Shown one piece after another: positions 34,516-46,489 of a DNA stretch of 64,000 nt. This DNA is from Rhinopomastus cyanomelas. Lineage: Eukaryota > Chordata > Aves > Bucerotiformes > Rhinopomastidae. Positions within the stretch are counted from its first letter, which is position 1, and the number at the start of each line of letters is the position of its first letter. Position numbers and translations under genes: made by a program. The notes under the pieces are model-generated. The model saw only the letters and a list, made by a program, of their open reading frames with translations, made no database searches and was not told the origin of the DNA. The stretch is taken from contig VXBP01003844.1 in NCBI GenBank assembly GCA_013400115.1, forward strand, positions 173,634 through 237,633, read 5' to 3'.

Positions 34516-36577
34516 TGCCAAGGTCTGTATGGCAGACTTTGTTATGTGGACAGGATGGTAAAAATACACTGGCATTTTGTCTGTGAAAACTGCAGATTTT
34601 ATTGAAATTTTTTTTCTATATCTTTGTGGTAGATGGATCCTGCACAAAATTTCCATGTTCCCTGATAGGATAATGGATTGTTTTGAAACCACAACTTACT
34701 TTGGAAACATAAGTTTGACTTTACTATTTATTCTACAGCTATCAGGAGCTTATGATATTGATTTGTCTGCTCTGGCTGATTATGAGAACTAAAGGACAAC
34801 CTTTATTCTCTATGGCTCTGTCTAAACAAGTGCTGCCTGACCTACTAACGTTTCCTTCTTTGTCTGAATGCTAAGTGTAGAAGTACCTTGTTTTCATGTG
34901 CATAGCCCCAGGAAGTAACACTACCTTGCTTCCCATGCGTTTGCTTGAGCAAAGTAGAACTTGACAAACCTCTTCGTTGTTTAGAAATCCTCAGAACTGA
35001 AGGTTAAACGTATTTCCAAAAAGGATTTCTTGTGCCTTCCTTTCTATTGTCTTTCTCCCTGTCCCTTTCCTATCCTGGTGTTTAGAAGGAGCATATGCAT
35101 TGTAATATTTTCCATGTTGTGCAGAGCTAAAAAAAAAGAGAAAGGAACAGACAGCCATGGCAAACCTGTGCTGCTGAAGTGTGGAAGACAGACTGAGATG
35201 CAAAGCCTGGTCTCATAACCCCAAGGAAGTTGAACAGCCACATGAGGAAAGGGCTGTGGCATTTGCCTTTAATGGAATTTGGTGATATGCCTGTCCAGGG
35301 TGGGTTTAAGTCTCTAGGAAGCAAAGTATTCATCTGTGTAATGTTCCCATAACATGAAGCAGTGCTGCTTCTGTTTTATAGATGATACACTTGAAGAAAA
35401 ATGGGGTCCTACACAAAGGCTAACTGTAGTCAGTGAATACCAAAATACTGTGATCTTTTGTCTGAAAGAGCCTCTCTGTTTTCACAAGCTATAGGAAACC
35501 CAAATGTTTGCTTAACTATAGCTAAGCTTTTGTGAATCTTGCCCCCTTGCACCATCCCCAAAAAGACTGATTTTTCTAGGTCATGCAGAAATTATTAAAG
35601 AGTACCTTGGAGCTAAAAATGTCTCCCACTTCTTGTGACTGCCAGAGTAGCATGCTGGCCACTTGACCATCTTTCTTGACTATTGTTCAGCTGCATGTAA
35701 CCATTAAAGATTTCCTGTGGATATTTACGTAGAGTGCCTGTGGTACTTCAACAGAAACAATTTGCTGTAGTCTCTGAAATCACTCTCTTACCACTGACTC
35801 CAGACTTCTTTAGACAGTAGCTGATAAAGTTCAAAACATTAATTTCCACCAATAAACAGGAACTGGGAGCCTAGGGAGTTAACAGGGCTTTTTTTCATCT
35901 CAGTCTAACTCTCTGATCTAATTTCAGATAGCAGGAAATATGCCAACTTTAGCCACTAATTAGAGCTACTCTTTGGAGATTATTTGTAGCAGACCTACAA
36001 GCTTCTTATAACAAAAACGCACTGACAGTTCTGCCAGCATAAATACATTAGATGTTTGCAGTGTGGAGGCTGTTTGAAATATGCGATGAATTGTTACAAA
36101 GAGCTTTCAAATTTATCAGGCTACACAAACAGTAATTTTACCTGGAAACAATGGTTCTGTATTTCCCCAGAAACTGTGGCAACGTTGCCAGTTTTGTCTC
36201 TTTTCTTGCAGGTTGAAATAATAAAGGATGAGACAGTATTAGTAATTCCACTTTATTTTTCACTTTTACTTCGTTCCTGTTTTTGACAGTGCTCTTGGTT
36301 ACATATTCCACTGTACTCTGGTTATGTTCACTTGGGAATAGATCTTTACTCCGCCCTAGAATACCTCTTGCTCTCAGAGAGAATAAAGTACTCCGAACTC
36401 ATTACAATGTTGTCTGTCCATAATCATCTGTTGTCAGAGGACTTGATCTTGCTGACTTCACAGTGGGCTTCAGCTTTCTCAAGAAGTTTTTCCTCTCAGT
36501 GTAGCTGTATTTACTATCCAGCAAAGCAAGTGATAGTGAATCTGACCAAGAAAAGTGAAGAGTATGGACAAGTGTGT
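34516..36577. other. Unassigned AT-rich sequence
   Basis: No recognisable element before the CR1 that begins about 36578. A frame at 36332-36655 runs into that CR1 by chance. Confidence 0.35.
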
Positions 36578-36890
36578 GCTGGCAGAGATGTGATTACAAG
36601 ATTGTCCATCATCTTTTCTAAGTCATGGGGATCAGGAGAGGTGCATAGGGACTGAAGGATAGCAAATGTCACTGGAATCTTCAAAAAGGCTAAGGAGGAC
36701 CCAGGTAACTATAGACCAGTCAGCCTCACCTCCATCCCAGGAAAAGTGATGGAACAATTTGTTCTAGAGGTTGTCTCCAGGCACATCAAGGACAGGAGGG
36801 TTGTTAGGGACAGTCCGCATGGCTTCACAAAGGGAAAGTCATGCTTGACCAACTTGATAGCCTTTTATGAGGGCATCACCAGGTGGATAT
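36578..36890 (+). mobile_element. CR1 LINE, reverse-transcriptase start region
   Basis: The plus strand encodes LSIIFSKSWGSGEV, then RIANVTGIFKKAKEDPGNYR, PVSLTSIPGKVMEQFVLEVV and HGFTKGKSCLTNLIAFYEGI. This is the first part of the CR1 reverse transcriptase, nearly the same text as 57510-57810. A stop at about 36654-36656 replaces a tryptophan codon. It breaks off at ACCAGGTGGAT (36879-36889) where an LTR begins. Confidence 0.93.
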
Positions 36891-37086
36891 GTTATATGTA
36901 ATTTGACCCAAAACAGGTTATTCTTAACCAATTACAATTTATTAAATAAGAACAAGCAAACAGCGCTTAAGGGTTCCTAAGGGTAGCGCTGGGTGCCAGG
37001 ACGGGGAAGGTTAAACACCGTCCTTCCCGCACTCCTGCACACCGAAAATGGCTCAAGTCCCCTCTTTTATACCCCATGCATGGTCC
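36891..37086 (-). mobile_element. Partial retroviral LTR inserted in CR1
   Basis: On the minus strand there is a TATA box TATAAAAG (complement of 37064-37071) followed about 120 bases later by AATAAA (complement of 36938-36943) and a U5-like tail toward 36891. This is the promoter-to-U5 part of an LTR. Its upstream part runs into the 11-N gap at 37087. It separates two CR1 pieces. No internal viral genes are visible, and the gap may hide more of the element. Confidence 0.7.
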
Positions 37087-37097
37087 NNNNNNNNNNN
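37087..37097. other. Assembly gap of 11 N
   Basis: Eleven unknown bases sit just upstream (in the element's orientation) of an LTR TATA box. The gap size may be nominal rather than measured. Confidence 0.95.
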
Positions 37098-37445
37098 CTC
37101 CGAGGTGACCTTATTGTGGCCTTTCAGTACCTGAAGGGGGCCTACAAAAAGGCTGGGGAGGGACTATTTAGGATGGTGTGTAGTGACAGGACTAGGGGAA
37201 TGGAGCAAAGCTAGAGATGGGTAGATTTAGACTGGATGTGAGGAGGAAGTTCTTCAACATTAGAGTGGTGAGAGCCTGGAATGGGTTGCCCAGGGATGGA
37301 GTTGTGGCCCCATCCCTGGAGGTGTTTAAGGCCAGGCTGGATGGGGTTCTGGCCAGCATGGTCTAGGGTGGGGTGTCCCAGCCTGGTGGGGGGGTTGGAA
37401 CTGGATGATGGTTCCTTCCAACCCTGAGTGATTCTGATTCCATGG
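37098..37445 (+). mobile_element. CR1 LINE 3' fragment, second subtype
   Basis: LRGDLIVAFQYLKGAYKKAG and the following codons encode the ORF2 C-terminal region, followed by a 3' untranslated region with GGGGTGTCCCAGCCTGG and GGTTGGAACTGGATGATGG. This subtype is distinct from the ones ending 'ggattggactagatgatc'. It is joined directly to that other subtype at CATGG|CTT (37445/37446). Confidence 0.88.
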
Positions 37446-37541
37446 CTTCTCCAGTGAGGTGAGCCTGCTCTGGCAGGGGGATTGGACTAGATGATCTTTT
37501 GAGGTCCCTTCCAATCCCTGATGTTTCTATGATTCTATGAT
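37446..37541 (+). mobile_element. CR1 LINE 3' terminus, first subtype (composite with preceding)
   Basis: GTGAGCCTGCTCTGGCAGGG, then GATTGGACTAGATGATC, and octamers at about 37525-37541. Because only the last 95 or so bases of this subtype are present immediately after another CR1 3' end, the pair forms one composite unit matching the structure at 30433-30604. Confidence 0.88.
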
Positions 37542-37545
37542 CTGA

Positions 37546-39247
37546 TTCCTTGAAAGTCATCTTTTCACTGCATTTTTACCTGCTTTTGTCCGTTGTTGCT
37601 CCTCTTTCTTAATTTTGTTCCTTTTACCATCTACATGGTTCATTTTACTCCTGGTCTCTACACATTATTTGTTTTCTCTGTAGGGCTGCCAAATATGGAC
37701 TTCTGCTTCTAAGCAGAATATTCATGCATAAAGGCAGTTGGTTTCTGCCATGCTTTCCATTTAAGACAAGTTAGAGCCCATACTATATATTTCAGGCCTA
37801 GGTTATAGCTGCAGCTTAAAAAAATGGTGCTGGTATATTGTATTGTTTTCCCTAAGGGAAAAGTATTCACACTTAATGAGGCAGGTCCATGGCCTTGAGG
37901 CACAATCAAGAAAAGATGAGATGTCTTCAGTCAGAGCTAACACATCCGTTGTCTAAAGTGAGATTGCCTCAAAAGGTGGAAGCCTCTCCTGTTGACAGGA
38001 AATCTCCTGTTGACAGGAAGGTGTCACTGGGCCAGCAGTGACAATGACTGGAGCCTTAGAAAGCTGATAAGTCAATGGCCCGTCAGGAAATAATTTGGCA
38101 CGTACTATGCCCATTGTTTTTGACTACTGACTTACTTCACACACACACACAAAAAATATATAAAAATCAGTAAGTTACAGACTGAAAAATAGGGAAGAAC
38201 CAAAGGGTAGCAGAGGATATTCCAGAACCGGGCACCAAAACTGAAAGGAGCATCGACTGACTTGTCCCTCTCCTCTCTGATCTAACTCCATGGGCAAGAA
38301 CACTGCCTCTTGTTTGTAACCACATTGCTTCTACGTCCGTTGTCTGTTTTGTATCCCTGAAGAGCACACACTGTTTCTGCAAATTAATCATATCTGTGAC
38401 AATACAAAGAATCTATATAATGTTGCTTGTGAGCAATAAATAATATTTCTTTATTTTGTAATCCAGTTTAGGTGTCATCCTCATTTTAAACTGACATTGG
38501 TATTAAGGTCTAAACTCAGCCACCTCTAGCCCCTCAATTCATGAGGACACAACTAGAATGCCAGGGGTTTAGCCTTAAAGAAATTTACTCAACCCCCTCC
38601 CCCTTTCATGCAACAACAGTTCAGAGACAGATCATGGCCCTGGTTGTCTGGATAGTTGTCAAGACACCTTTGTGGAACTTGTTGGTTTTATTTTTTACTG
38701 TCAGCATCTCTCCAATGCACAAAAGCATCTGAAGTAAGAGTCATGAAATAGGAAGACTGTGGCTTTACTGCAGGACTACCAGCTGGAGACTTGTGCAGAT
38801 GTAAGTAAATGAGTCCCTGAATGACCTGCATTTAAGAGATGCCTTGGAGGTGAAACGAAATATTCAAAATAAAATGGTATATTACCTACTGTGCTGAATT
38901 TTGTGAGCTCTGTGTGTGTTGAGTACCACGAGAAACAGATCCAAATGAGAGAACTCTGTGGGAAAACGTTCTCTTGAATCACAAACCTGACAAAACTAAC
39001 TTAAATATCTGGCACTGTGATGAAATTTCATTTTGAGAAACTTCCAATCACAACCTTCTGCTTTCACTTTGCTTAAGAGAAATGCATTTGTTTTTGATTG
39101 ATTGATGGAAATTTGAAATTGTGTCTCATTTGTGTGGACAATAGATAGATATGTGGCAACTTACATGAGATTTAACAGCATGCCCCAAAGGACCTTAAGT
39201 TTCCTTTCTTGGTAGCGTTCTGCAGTACTTCATACGACAACTGATCT
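37546..39247. other. Unassigned sequence with small tandem repeats
   Basis: An 18-base unit TCTCCTGTTGACAGGAAA is tandemly duplicated at 37985-38020 with one difference. A short CA run is at 38138-38151. Around 38415-38460 there is CTATATAATG followed by two AATAAA-like signals, which could be part of an old LTR, but I could not delimit one. Confidence 0.4.
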
Positions 39248-39391
39248 CACAGAATCACAGAATGTTAGGGATTGGAAGGGACCTCATAAGGCCTTCTAGT
39301 CCAGTGCCCCTGCCAGAGCAGGATCACCTAGACCAAGTCACACAGGAACATATCCAGGTGGGTTTTAAACCCGTCCAGAGAAGGAGACTCG
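39248..39391 (-). mobile_element. CR1 LINE, short 3' end
   Basis: Inverted octamer-type start CACAGAATCACAGAATG, then GGGATTGGAAGGGACC and CACCTAGACCAAGTCACACAGG, the last showing the ordinary (non-composite) sequence of this subtype. It ends abruptly at about 39391 through 5' truncation. Confidence 0.9.
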
Positions 39392-42300
39392 TTCCGTAGT
39401 GGCATTTGGGAGTAAGAGATTGGATAGTCTTTGGTTTTAAACAGATTCTTCTCTTTTTATTGTTGATAGTAAGGGCCTCTGATTATATTATTAAAATTCC
39501 CTGTAAGAAACTCCAGTCAACCCAAGTTAACTAAAATGGCATGATAACAGCTAATATGTTACCCTAAGTAAAAGCCTAACAGAGTGATTTTCATTAGAGT
39601 TTCTTGTTGACTTCATTTGTAAGTACACATCCAGGCTTCAGCTGAAATCTTTCCACTGTATGCTGGAGTGATGTAGGCTGTGAAATGATATGATTTAGCT
39701 CTTCTTGAGAGTACATTCTTTGAACTGATAAATGCAATGCACTCAGTGGGAGCAAATGTCATCACTGCACGCTGTCCTCTGCTGTTGAGGATAGCAGAAA
39801 CAATTACATAGTCTGTCAAATTCAGCAACTGCCTGATTCTGAGCTCTTCCTACATGCAGGTTAAGCCTGCATCACACCATTTGGAGTGACATTCTTATTC
39901 AAAGCCATTTGTGAGCTAAGGAATTTATTGCTTCATTGTGTGCATATACTTCCATTAAGAGTCTGCTAAAAAGAGCTTGTGTTTGGGGTTGGAATATTTA
40001 TGGAGCATCTTGCAAATCATTTTCAAACTTTGCCATTTAACACCTTCTTTATGCCATATGTTCTGCTGTATCTTTCTGAGCTCCTTTTTCTAACTGAGAT
40101 GGTAAATCTTGACATACTAAATCTTACAGTTCTTGGAAAGGTGCATGGGGAGGAAATGATGGGTTTTGTTCTTTGGTTTTAATTTGCAGTTAGGGAGCTA
40201 ACATACTTGATCGTCCTCTTCCCCCACCTCCAAAATGAAATTTAGTTATAAATCTCATAGCTGTGCAACACATTTGGATAAAGCATATCTATTTATGGCC
40301 TGTCTGTTGTTTTATATGAGGCAGAAGGCAAGACGTGGTTAGTGCCTCCTACTGTGCACTCCCAAGTTTAAGCCTCATCCAAGGCTAACATGGAAGCTGA
40401 TGGTACTGTGAACATCTGGCAGGATTGTGACTCAAATGCCTGCTAAAATCTGCTTCTTGCTCTCCTGAAATCTGTCTTAAAGTGGAGCAACTTTAAAGGA
40501 ATCACAGCTTGTTCTGTTGTCAAGAAATTTATTGCTAATCTCTCTTTCGGTGAAGGGTAAGTTGCCTTGAATAGCCTGGCATTTGTCATTAAGCAAGAGC
40601 ACTACCTCATTGCACCTTGCTTCCCAGCCTCAGCTCAGCACTGGTGGGAATGTGTATCTCTGGCTGCACAGCACTACAGTTCAGCAGGCAGCTGTGAAAC
40701 ACAGTGAGGTGAGTTTGTCCTCAGCTATAGTCTATGAGCTATGCACTTGTGCCTGATCTGAAAATTTCTCACTGAAAGAAATGTGCCCATAAAGCAAGTG
40801 TCAAATGTGTGTGTGTGCATGTCACTCAAAGAATGTCATTGGTGGTAATTTTTACAACTGTGCTGCGGTCATGAAACTCCAAGCTTCAAAAAGTGTGTGG
40901 GGAATCATACGGACAGGGAAAAATTGCACTGTGTGTATTCTTAGAGCACTCTTCTGCAATATTCTGTGTGTCCAATGCAGTCAGTTTTCCATGAAGTTAG
41001 CAGAGATCTAACTCTAAAATTTGAGATAGTGACAGCAAATGAGAGAGTGAAAGCAAAAGAGAGCTCTGCTTTCAATTTGTCCAGTGCTGATGGGACTCAT
41101 CTAATATTCACATCTAAATTTGCATGCTTTATTATCTCTAGAAAATGAACATAAACAATATTTGCTAAGAGTCAAATGCTTGCTTTGTCTGCCTGCATAC
41201 ACTTGCTGAATGGAACAACTTGGTACTCAAGATCATTAGCAAAACAACTCAAAGTTTATTCTTTCAAGTATGCTTTTTTCTAAGACTCTCTCACATGGGT
41301 ATGTATGGGATTGTTCCCTGCTCTTTCCTATAACTTCTGTGTTAATTCCTGCTTTCTGTAGTGATACACCTCTTTGAAATGGAAAAAGCATTCCTTTGAC
41401 TTAAAGAACGTACCCTATCTGAGAGGATAATGGTTTAATCATTTATTAGAAGAGAAGGATGAGCCTGTTTTTATGAAGAAGCAGTCCTATGTAGTTTTGA
41501 AAGTAAATGGAGCATTTGTAGCACTGAAATTGCATATTCTGTATGCCCAAGCTCTTTGTTTTCCTCTGGGCGTGAAAGTGCCGTAATAGCCTGAGTGGCT
41601 GCAAATCTATCAAAAACTTGAAGAGATGTGGAAACAAAACTGTTTGAGACAGAAATAATGACTTCATAATAGGTAAAAAGAGTTCTCTGGTTTCCCACAG
41701 CCTCCTGAGTTTCTGTCACTGTCTCTTTTGAGACTAATTTTGTTTTTTTCTTTGAGGGAGGTGTGCTCCCAAAGGTCAGAACGTGTGTTCTGCTTGTCAA
41801 CAGCTTGGGCAGTTGTATGAAGTAAGGGTACGTGCTCTGCATTTTCTCTCACTGATTGCAGCAATATGAGTGTAATTTCAGTGCAACAGAACCTCTTCAT
41901 GACTAAAAGGAGTGCAGTGGAAGGACCAGAAAGGTATATTCTGTTGCATAATTCACACAGGTGCTGAGTAATTTACCCAAAAAGACACAGTAACAGCAGT
42001 GTGCAGTGACTTCCAAGACCAAACATGTCTCAAGTACCATCATTTCCCTTCAATGTTGTTGGTAAAAGAATAAGAAGCCACTTAATTTGGCACAAATAGA
42101 TGTTCTGATTCCCACCTGTGCCTACTATTCACTCCTACCTCCTTTAATATGACTTGGCTGCAATAATCATCCAAGAATCTACAAAGCAAAGCCCACTGTC
42201 CTTTGCTCTAACAGCTAGACTACACTCCTGGGCACTTGCTAATGCTTCTTATAGTTTCAGGAGAATAATAATAGCATTCCACTATTACTTTGATATGATG

Positions 42301-43386
42301 GTATGAGATAATACCTCGGGAGTCAATTGAACACCCTTTGTCCCAGCATGCAGTCTCAAAATGAGATGAGGAAAATGACTGATGAGGAATCAGCTGTTGT
42401 CTCATACATCTTCTGATCACCTCACTGCTGCTGTCAGTTGCTCTGTTATTGAGGGCTGAATGATGAATGGTTGGAGGGATTTTTAGCCAAAGTATTAATA
42501 ACTTTTCATCTTTTTGTGTGGCAGGAGCCCACTGAAATGACAAGAAAACATCACAGACAAGGAAAAGCCTGTCTTGTTAATGATCAAAGCCCCTAAAAGA
42601 AAGTGTCACAGAGCCTTACTAAGTATTTAATCTCATCTCCTTCAAACATTACTCAAAAGATGTTTAGGATCTTTTGCTGCTGAGGATCCCTTTTCCACAA
42701 TAAGATATATGTGAGAGGCTTTCTATTGAGAGAAAATAGAGCAGTCAATACATCTAGTGGTGCCTTAGAGAGACATTGGAGTGTTTTTATCTAGAGATGC
42801 TACTGCAAATGGTGCAGCTATTGACACCATTTGTGATAAATGGAATTTAATATTGGCTCCAAATGAAAAGTTATAATAGAGTGAGAAGGAATTGCCTGGA
42901 CACAGTCCCATGGTACAATAAAATTTAAGAAACCCTGATGTTTCTCATTGGAGGTGATTGCTTAACTGGTATATGTACGTCTGTAAATTTACATACATAA
43001 CGTACATATAAAAAAAAATGCAATTGTTTGTGTCTTCTTCTAACTGTTCTGCTCCTTAGTCAAATGGGTTTCCTTTCAATTTAATGCAGTGAAACTCCAG
43101 AAGCTGTACTTTACAGGATTATTTACAAGAAGCTCTGCTGGAAGCTGTATGAAGATATTGAATGTTGAGATTAGAGGCAGAACATTAACACAGATTTTAA
43201 TGTTAGGTGTCGTTCTTCCCAACTTGGAATTGTTGTCAAAACTTACTAATTTTAATGGTTTAGTATTAAAATTCAGGGCAGCAGGTGATGGAATGAGCAT
43301 TAACTATTGATGGAGTGACCATTATCTTAGGATTATATAGTAACTACCTGTTATTGTTAAAAATCATAAAACTTAACAACTAGCAT
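39392..43386. other. Unassigned sequence
   Basis: Four kilobases without a recognisable repeat or gene. Frames of 123 codons (41471-41842, minus) and 107 codons (42220-42543, minus) have no family resemblance I can name and are treated as chance. A short GT run lies near 40806-40816. Confidence 0.35.
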
Positions 43387-43848
43387 TGTGTAGAAAGATG
43401 GGAGGCTAGGTGCACCCTGTCGAAGAAGAAATTGATTGCTAAAATGCTGGCAGGGACCAGCTGTACAGTTTGGACTAGTGACAGAAAACAACAGAGCATG
43501 CATGGAGTGATGGGGGGCAAAAGTTCAACCCTGAGAAAGACTCTTACTTCATTGCAAGACAGCAACAAAGCCCTCAAAAGATGACCACCAAAAGAAACTG
43601 CACAAGATCAAGAAGGAGGAGACCTAATTAACATAGGAAGCGGGGACAGGTTATGCATATGTATAGGTGTGTTGAAATATCTAATGAATATGTATTATTT
43701 TATGGCATATAATGATGGTTTTGGCGGCCAGCTGTGTGCACATCTGTGGTGGCGCGAGCCCCTGTGCACCCGCTAGCAAATAAATTACCTCCTAATAAAT
43801 TGGGTATATGTGATTGAAAGGGGAGTGATTTGTTTGCTGATTTGTGCA
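43387..43848 (+). mobile_element. 5' LTR of endogenous retrovirus
   Basis: The block starts TGTGTAGAAAG at 43387. It has an AT-rich core with ATGCATATGTATAGG and ATCTAATGAATATGTATT, two AATAAA signals at 43779-43784 and 43794-43799, and a possible end TGCA at 43848. It is similar over more than 150 bases to the reverse of 344-905. Gag and pol remnants downstream in the same orientation mark it as a 5' LTR. Both ends are estimated. Confidence 0.7.
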
Positions 43849-44511
43849 TTACTCTGTGTTTATGTAAAGAAGTCAGGCTGCTGTGCGCTTCAGTGTGTGT
43901 GTGAGACATAACCTGGCTGCTGTGTGCTTCAGTGGGTTAAGAAGCGAGTGAGAAGTCTCAATCCGCAGTTCCATATCTCTGCGAGGAGGTCAGCCAGAGA
44001 CAGATGAAGTGAAAGGCACGGATGTAATTAATGATTGAGTGGAATATAAAAAACTGTAAGGCAGAACAAAAGATTTATAGGTGGTTTCAAATTCTGTCCA
44101 GTGAGGTACTCAGAAAGACCTTATATCCTCTCTGGGGTGGGCAGATTCCACTGCAGACGGGCGGCTCAGGATTGTATGTAACCTTTGGTAAATACCTAGC
44201 ATTTGTGTGTCATTTTTATTCAGGAACATACTCAAGTCCCGTGTTTGAAGCATTCATTTCAACATCATTTGACCTGGGTTAAGATAAAGTGTGATAAATG
44301 TGGCATTTTGTATAATTGTTATAGTGGGACTATATTAGAAGGAGTTCCAAATTGTAAGTACACCCCTGACCAAGTCAGACTTGAATTGCTAGTTTGTGGC
44401 TGAGAGTTTGGATTATCGACTCTTTGAGTGATCCAGGAAGAAGAACTGAAACTATAAAAAGGGTAGCGCCGAGGTCTGAGGCACACATATTGGAATGGAA
44501 AGCCAAGAGCA
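43849..44511 (+). other. Endogenous retrovirus leader region
   Basis: This is the region between the LTR and the gag start. It contains two imperfect copies of GGCTGCTGTGYGCTTCAGTG (about 43876 and 43914). No clean tRNA primer-binding site of the usual TGG-start form was found after the LTR, so either the LTR end is misplaced or the site has decayed. Small frames in the region are not recognisable. Confidence 0.45.
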
Positions 44512-44692
44512 ATGGGAAGTAACCGCAGTGCTCTGGGTTGTATGTTAACCCATTGGAGCAGCATTACATGGAAGGGTAGCACCGAGAGTAAAAAGACATT
44601 GATAAAATACTGTAATCAGTGGTGGCCACTATACAAACTGGAAAATGACGAGAAGTGGCAGTCTGAGACTCCCTCCATTTCTATACAGGTCA
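44512..44692 (+). pseudogene. Gag matrix remnant of endogenous retrovirus
   Basis: The plus-strand frame starts with ATG and MGSNRS, where glycine at position 2 would fit an N-myristoylation signal, as is known for matrix proteins that bind the inner plasma membrane. Residues LIKYCNQWWPLYKLEND about 30 positions on are typical of the matrix domain of class I (gamma-like) avian and reptile retroviruses. The recognisable part covers about 60 residues. After that the text changes to pol-type sequence within about 60-100 bases, so capsid, nucleocapsid, protease and the start of reverse transcriptase are missing. The product cannot be functional. Confidence 0.75.
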
Positions 44693-44744
44693 AAATGATT
44701 GCAAACATGGTTATACACGGTAGAAAAAGACCTGTGCAAATATC

Positions 44745-45241
44745 TGGCTACAAAAGACAGTGCGCTTTCAAGTGAAAGCACCCGGAGTCTGGGCAAAAAG
44801 ATACAATTAACATGGACAGTACTACCTCAAGGATTCAAAAACAGACCCACCATTTTTGGGAACCAAATAGCTCGGGACTTGGAAAGATAGAAGCATCCAC
44901 CTGGACATGGTACTGTACTGCAATATGTCGATGATATATTAATAGCCACTGACACTAGAGAGCATTGTGTAATGTGGACTGCGGGTTTATGGAATTTTCT
45001 TGGACTAAAAGGTTATCGAGTCTCCCCTCAAAAGGCTCAGGTTGTCCAACAGCATGTTACCTACCTACGATATGAGATTTCTGCCGGAGAGCGAGTCCTG
45101 GGAACCACAAGGAAGGAAACTATCTGCCAGAACCCGAGACCTTGGACCATAAAGGAATTATGCACCTTTCTGGGAATGACCGGGTGGTGTCGATTATGGA
45201 TTTACAACTATGGACTGCTGGTAAGACCTGAAGCAGGTTAA
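44745..45241 (+). pseudogene. Pol reverse-transcriptase remnant of endogenous retrovirus
   Basis: One plus-strand register carries consecutive reverse-transcriptase motifs. TWTVLPQGFKNRPTIF (about 44812-44859) is the LPQGF region of the palm. QYVDD (44921-44935) holds the catalytic Asp pair. A GLKGYRVSPQKAQ block and FLGMTGWCRLWI follow into the thumb. The LPQGFKN and GYRVS wording points to class I (gamma-like) rather than alpharetroviral or ERVL enzymes. A TAG at 44888-44890 interrupts the frame between LPQGF and YVDD, and it ends at a stop at about 45239-45241. RNase H, integrase and env are not seen downstream, nor a 3' LTR, so the provirus is truncated and dead. Confidence 0.88.
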
Positions 45242-46489
45242 AACTAAGAAACTGCTTTGTTCCCAGGTTTTCAGCACCAATTTCTGTGGTGGGTTCAAGA
45301 CCACCATTTAAGATAAAGGAAAAGAAAGCAAAGCAGTGAGGTCTCGATGAGGTCTTGGATAAATTTGCCAGAGAATGGATAGCTTAACCTACTACTGCTA
45401 TTACCTTAAGTATTTGGCTTATGCTCTGTATCAGTATCTATTTAAGAGAAGAATTAACCCAAAGAATTGGATAACCCCTTGGAAGAAAAGATAACCTTTG
45501 TAACTAAATGCAGGTGAAGCATGAACAGAACAGCATATATGGTCTGAGAAAAACTGGTCTGAAGTGCAGAGTCAGAGGTTGTTAACTTTATGAATCAGAA
45601 TTTTTATACACTGCTCTTTTCTCTCTCTGTTTCCACTTTCTTTGTTACTCTTTCTTAATTCTTTGCACTTAGAAAACAGCCCACCATCTGCTTTCACTCT
45701 CCCTTCCACTAGTAGGCTTTGCAGCTCCTGTTTGTAATCTGCAGCACCTGGAATGTTCATATACTAAGCTGGAAGCAGTCCTGTGAGCAGTGGAAGTCCT
45801 GATGCCGTCTCGAATGAGATGCAAGTTCTCCTTGTCAAATCTCCCCTGGACTCAATCAGTTAATCAGATGTCCAAATGTTAGAGAAGTTGCACCTTCCAT
45901 AGCAGGTTTGCAATAATCAAAATACAACCCTGTTTGAACTGTTTTGCAGTGAGCAGCACTCTTAAAATCTCCTGGCTATCAGAAGATGGGCTGCTAAGGC
46001 TGTTAGGCCTTGCAGGCAATCTCCTCTACTTCTCCCTCATCAAAGATACCTGAGCTAATTAATTACAGGCTGAGGGATTTTAATACTTTACAATATATGT
46101 ACACAACAGAGAGTCTCCCAGTGAAAGAATGAAACTATTGAGTCCATATTTAAGCTAGATACTTGAAGAAATACATCATCACATTCAGGACATCAGTGTC
46201 TCCTTGGCATTACTGTAAACATTTGTCATTTTTGCTTGAGATTTTATATAACGTCTTCCTAGCAGAAGTCTTCACAGCCTGCATGGTTCTGTTATCAGAC
46301 AGTCCAGCTCATGCCACTTTTGCTGTCTGGGAACTAGTAGGTGTGGGGCTCTTGCAGGCACAGTGATTATCAAGGACTAAAGGTGTTGAGTTTCTTCAAC
46401 ACCCATCAGCTTTGCAACTGCTGAGGACAGGACGCAGTATTCACTGTTGTCACATGGAATGCAGCCCGAGAGAAATCAAAAGAAATTGT
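45242..46489. other. Unassigned sequence downstream of the retroviral remnant
   Basis: I looked for integrase, envelope or a second LTR similar to 43387-43848 and saw none. The DNA is AT-rich and without recognisable elements. Confidence 0.4.

Noticed and set aside
38160..38480. Possible plus-strand LTR with TATA-like and AATAAA signals
   Set aside because: No TG...CA ends or family similarity could be fixed, and the AT-rich signals alone are too common.
41471..42543. Minus-strand frames of 123 codons (41471-41842) and 107 codons (42220-42543)
   Set aside because: No domain, no neighbouring exon signals and no link between the two.
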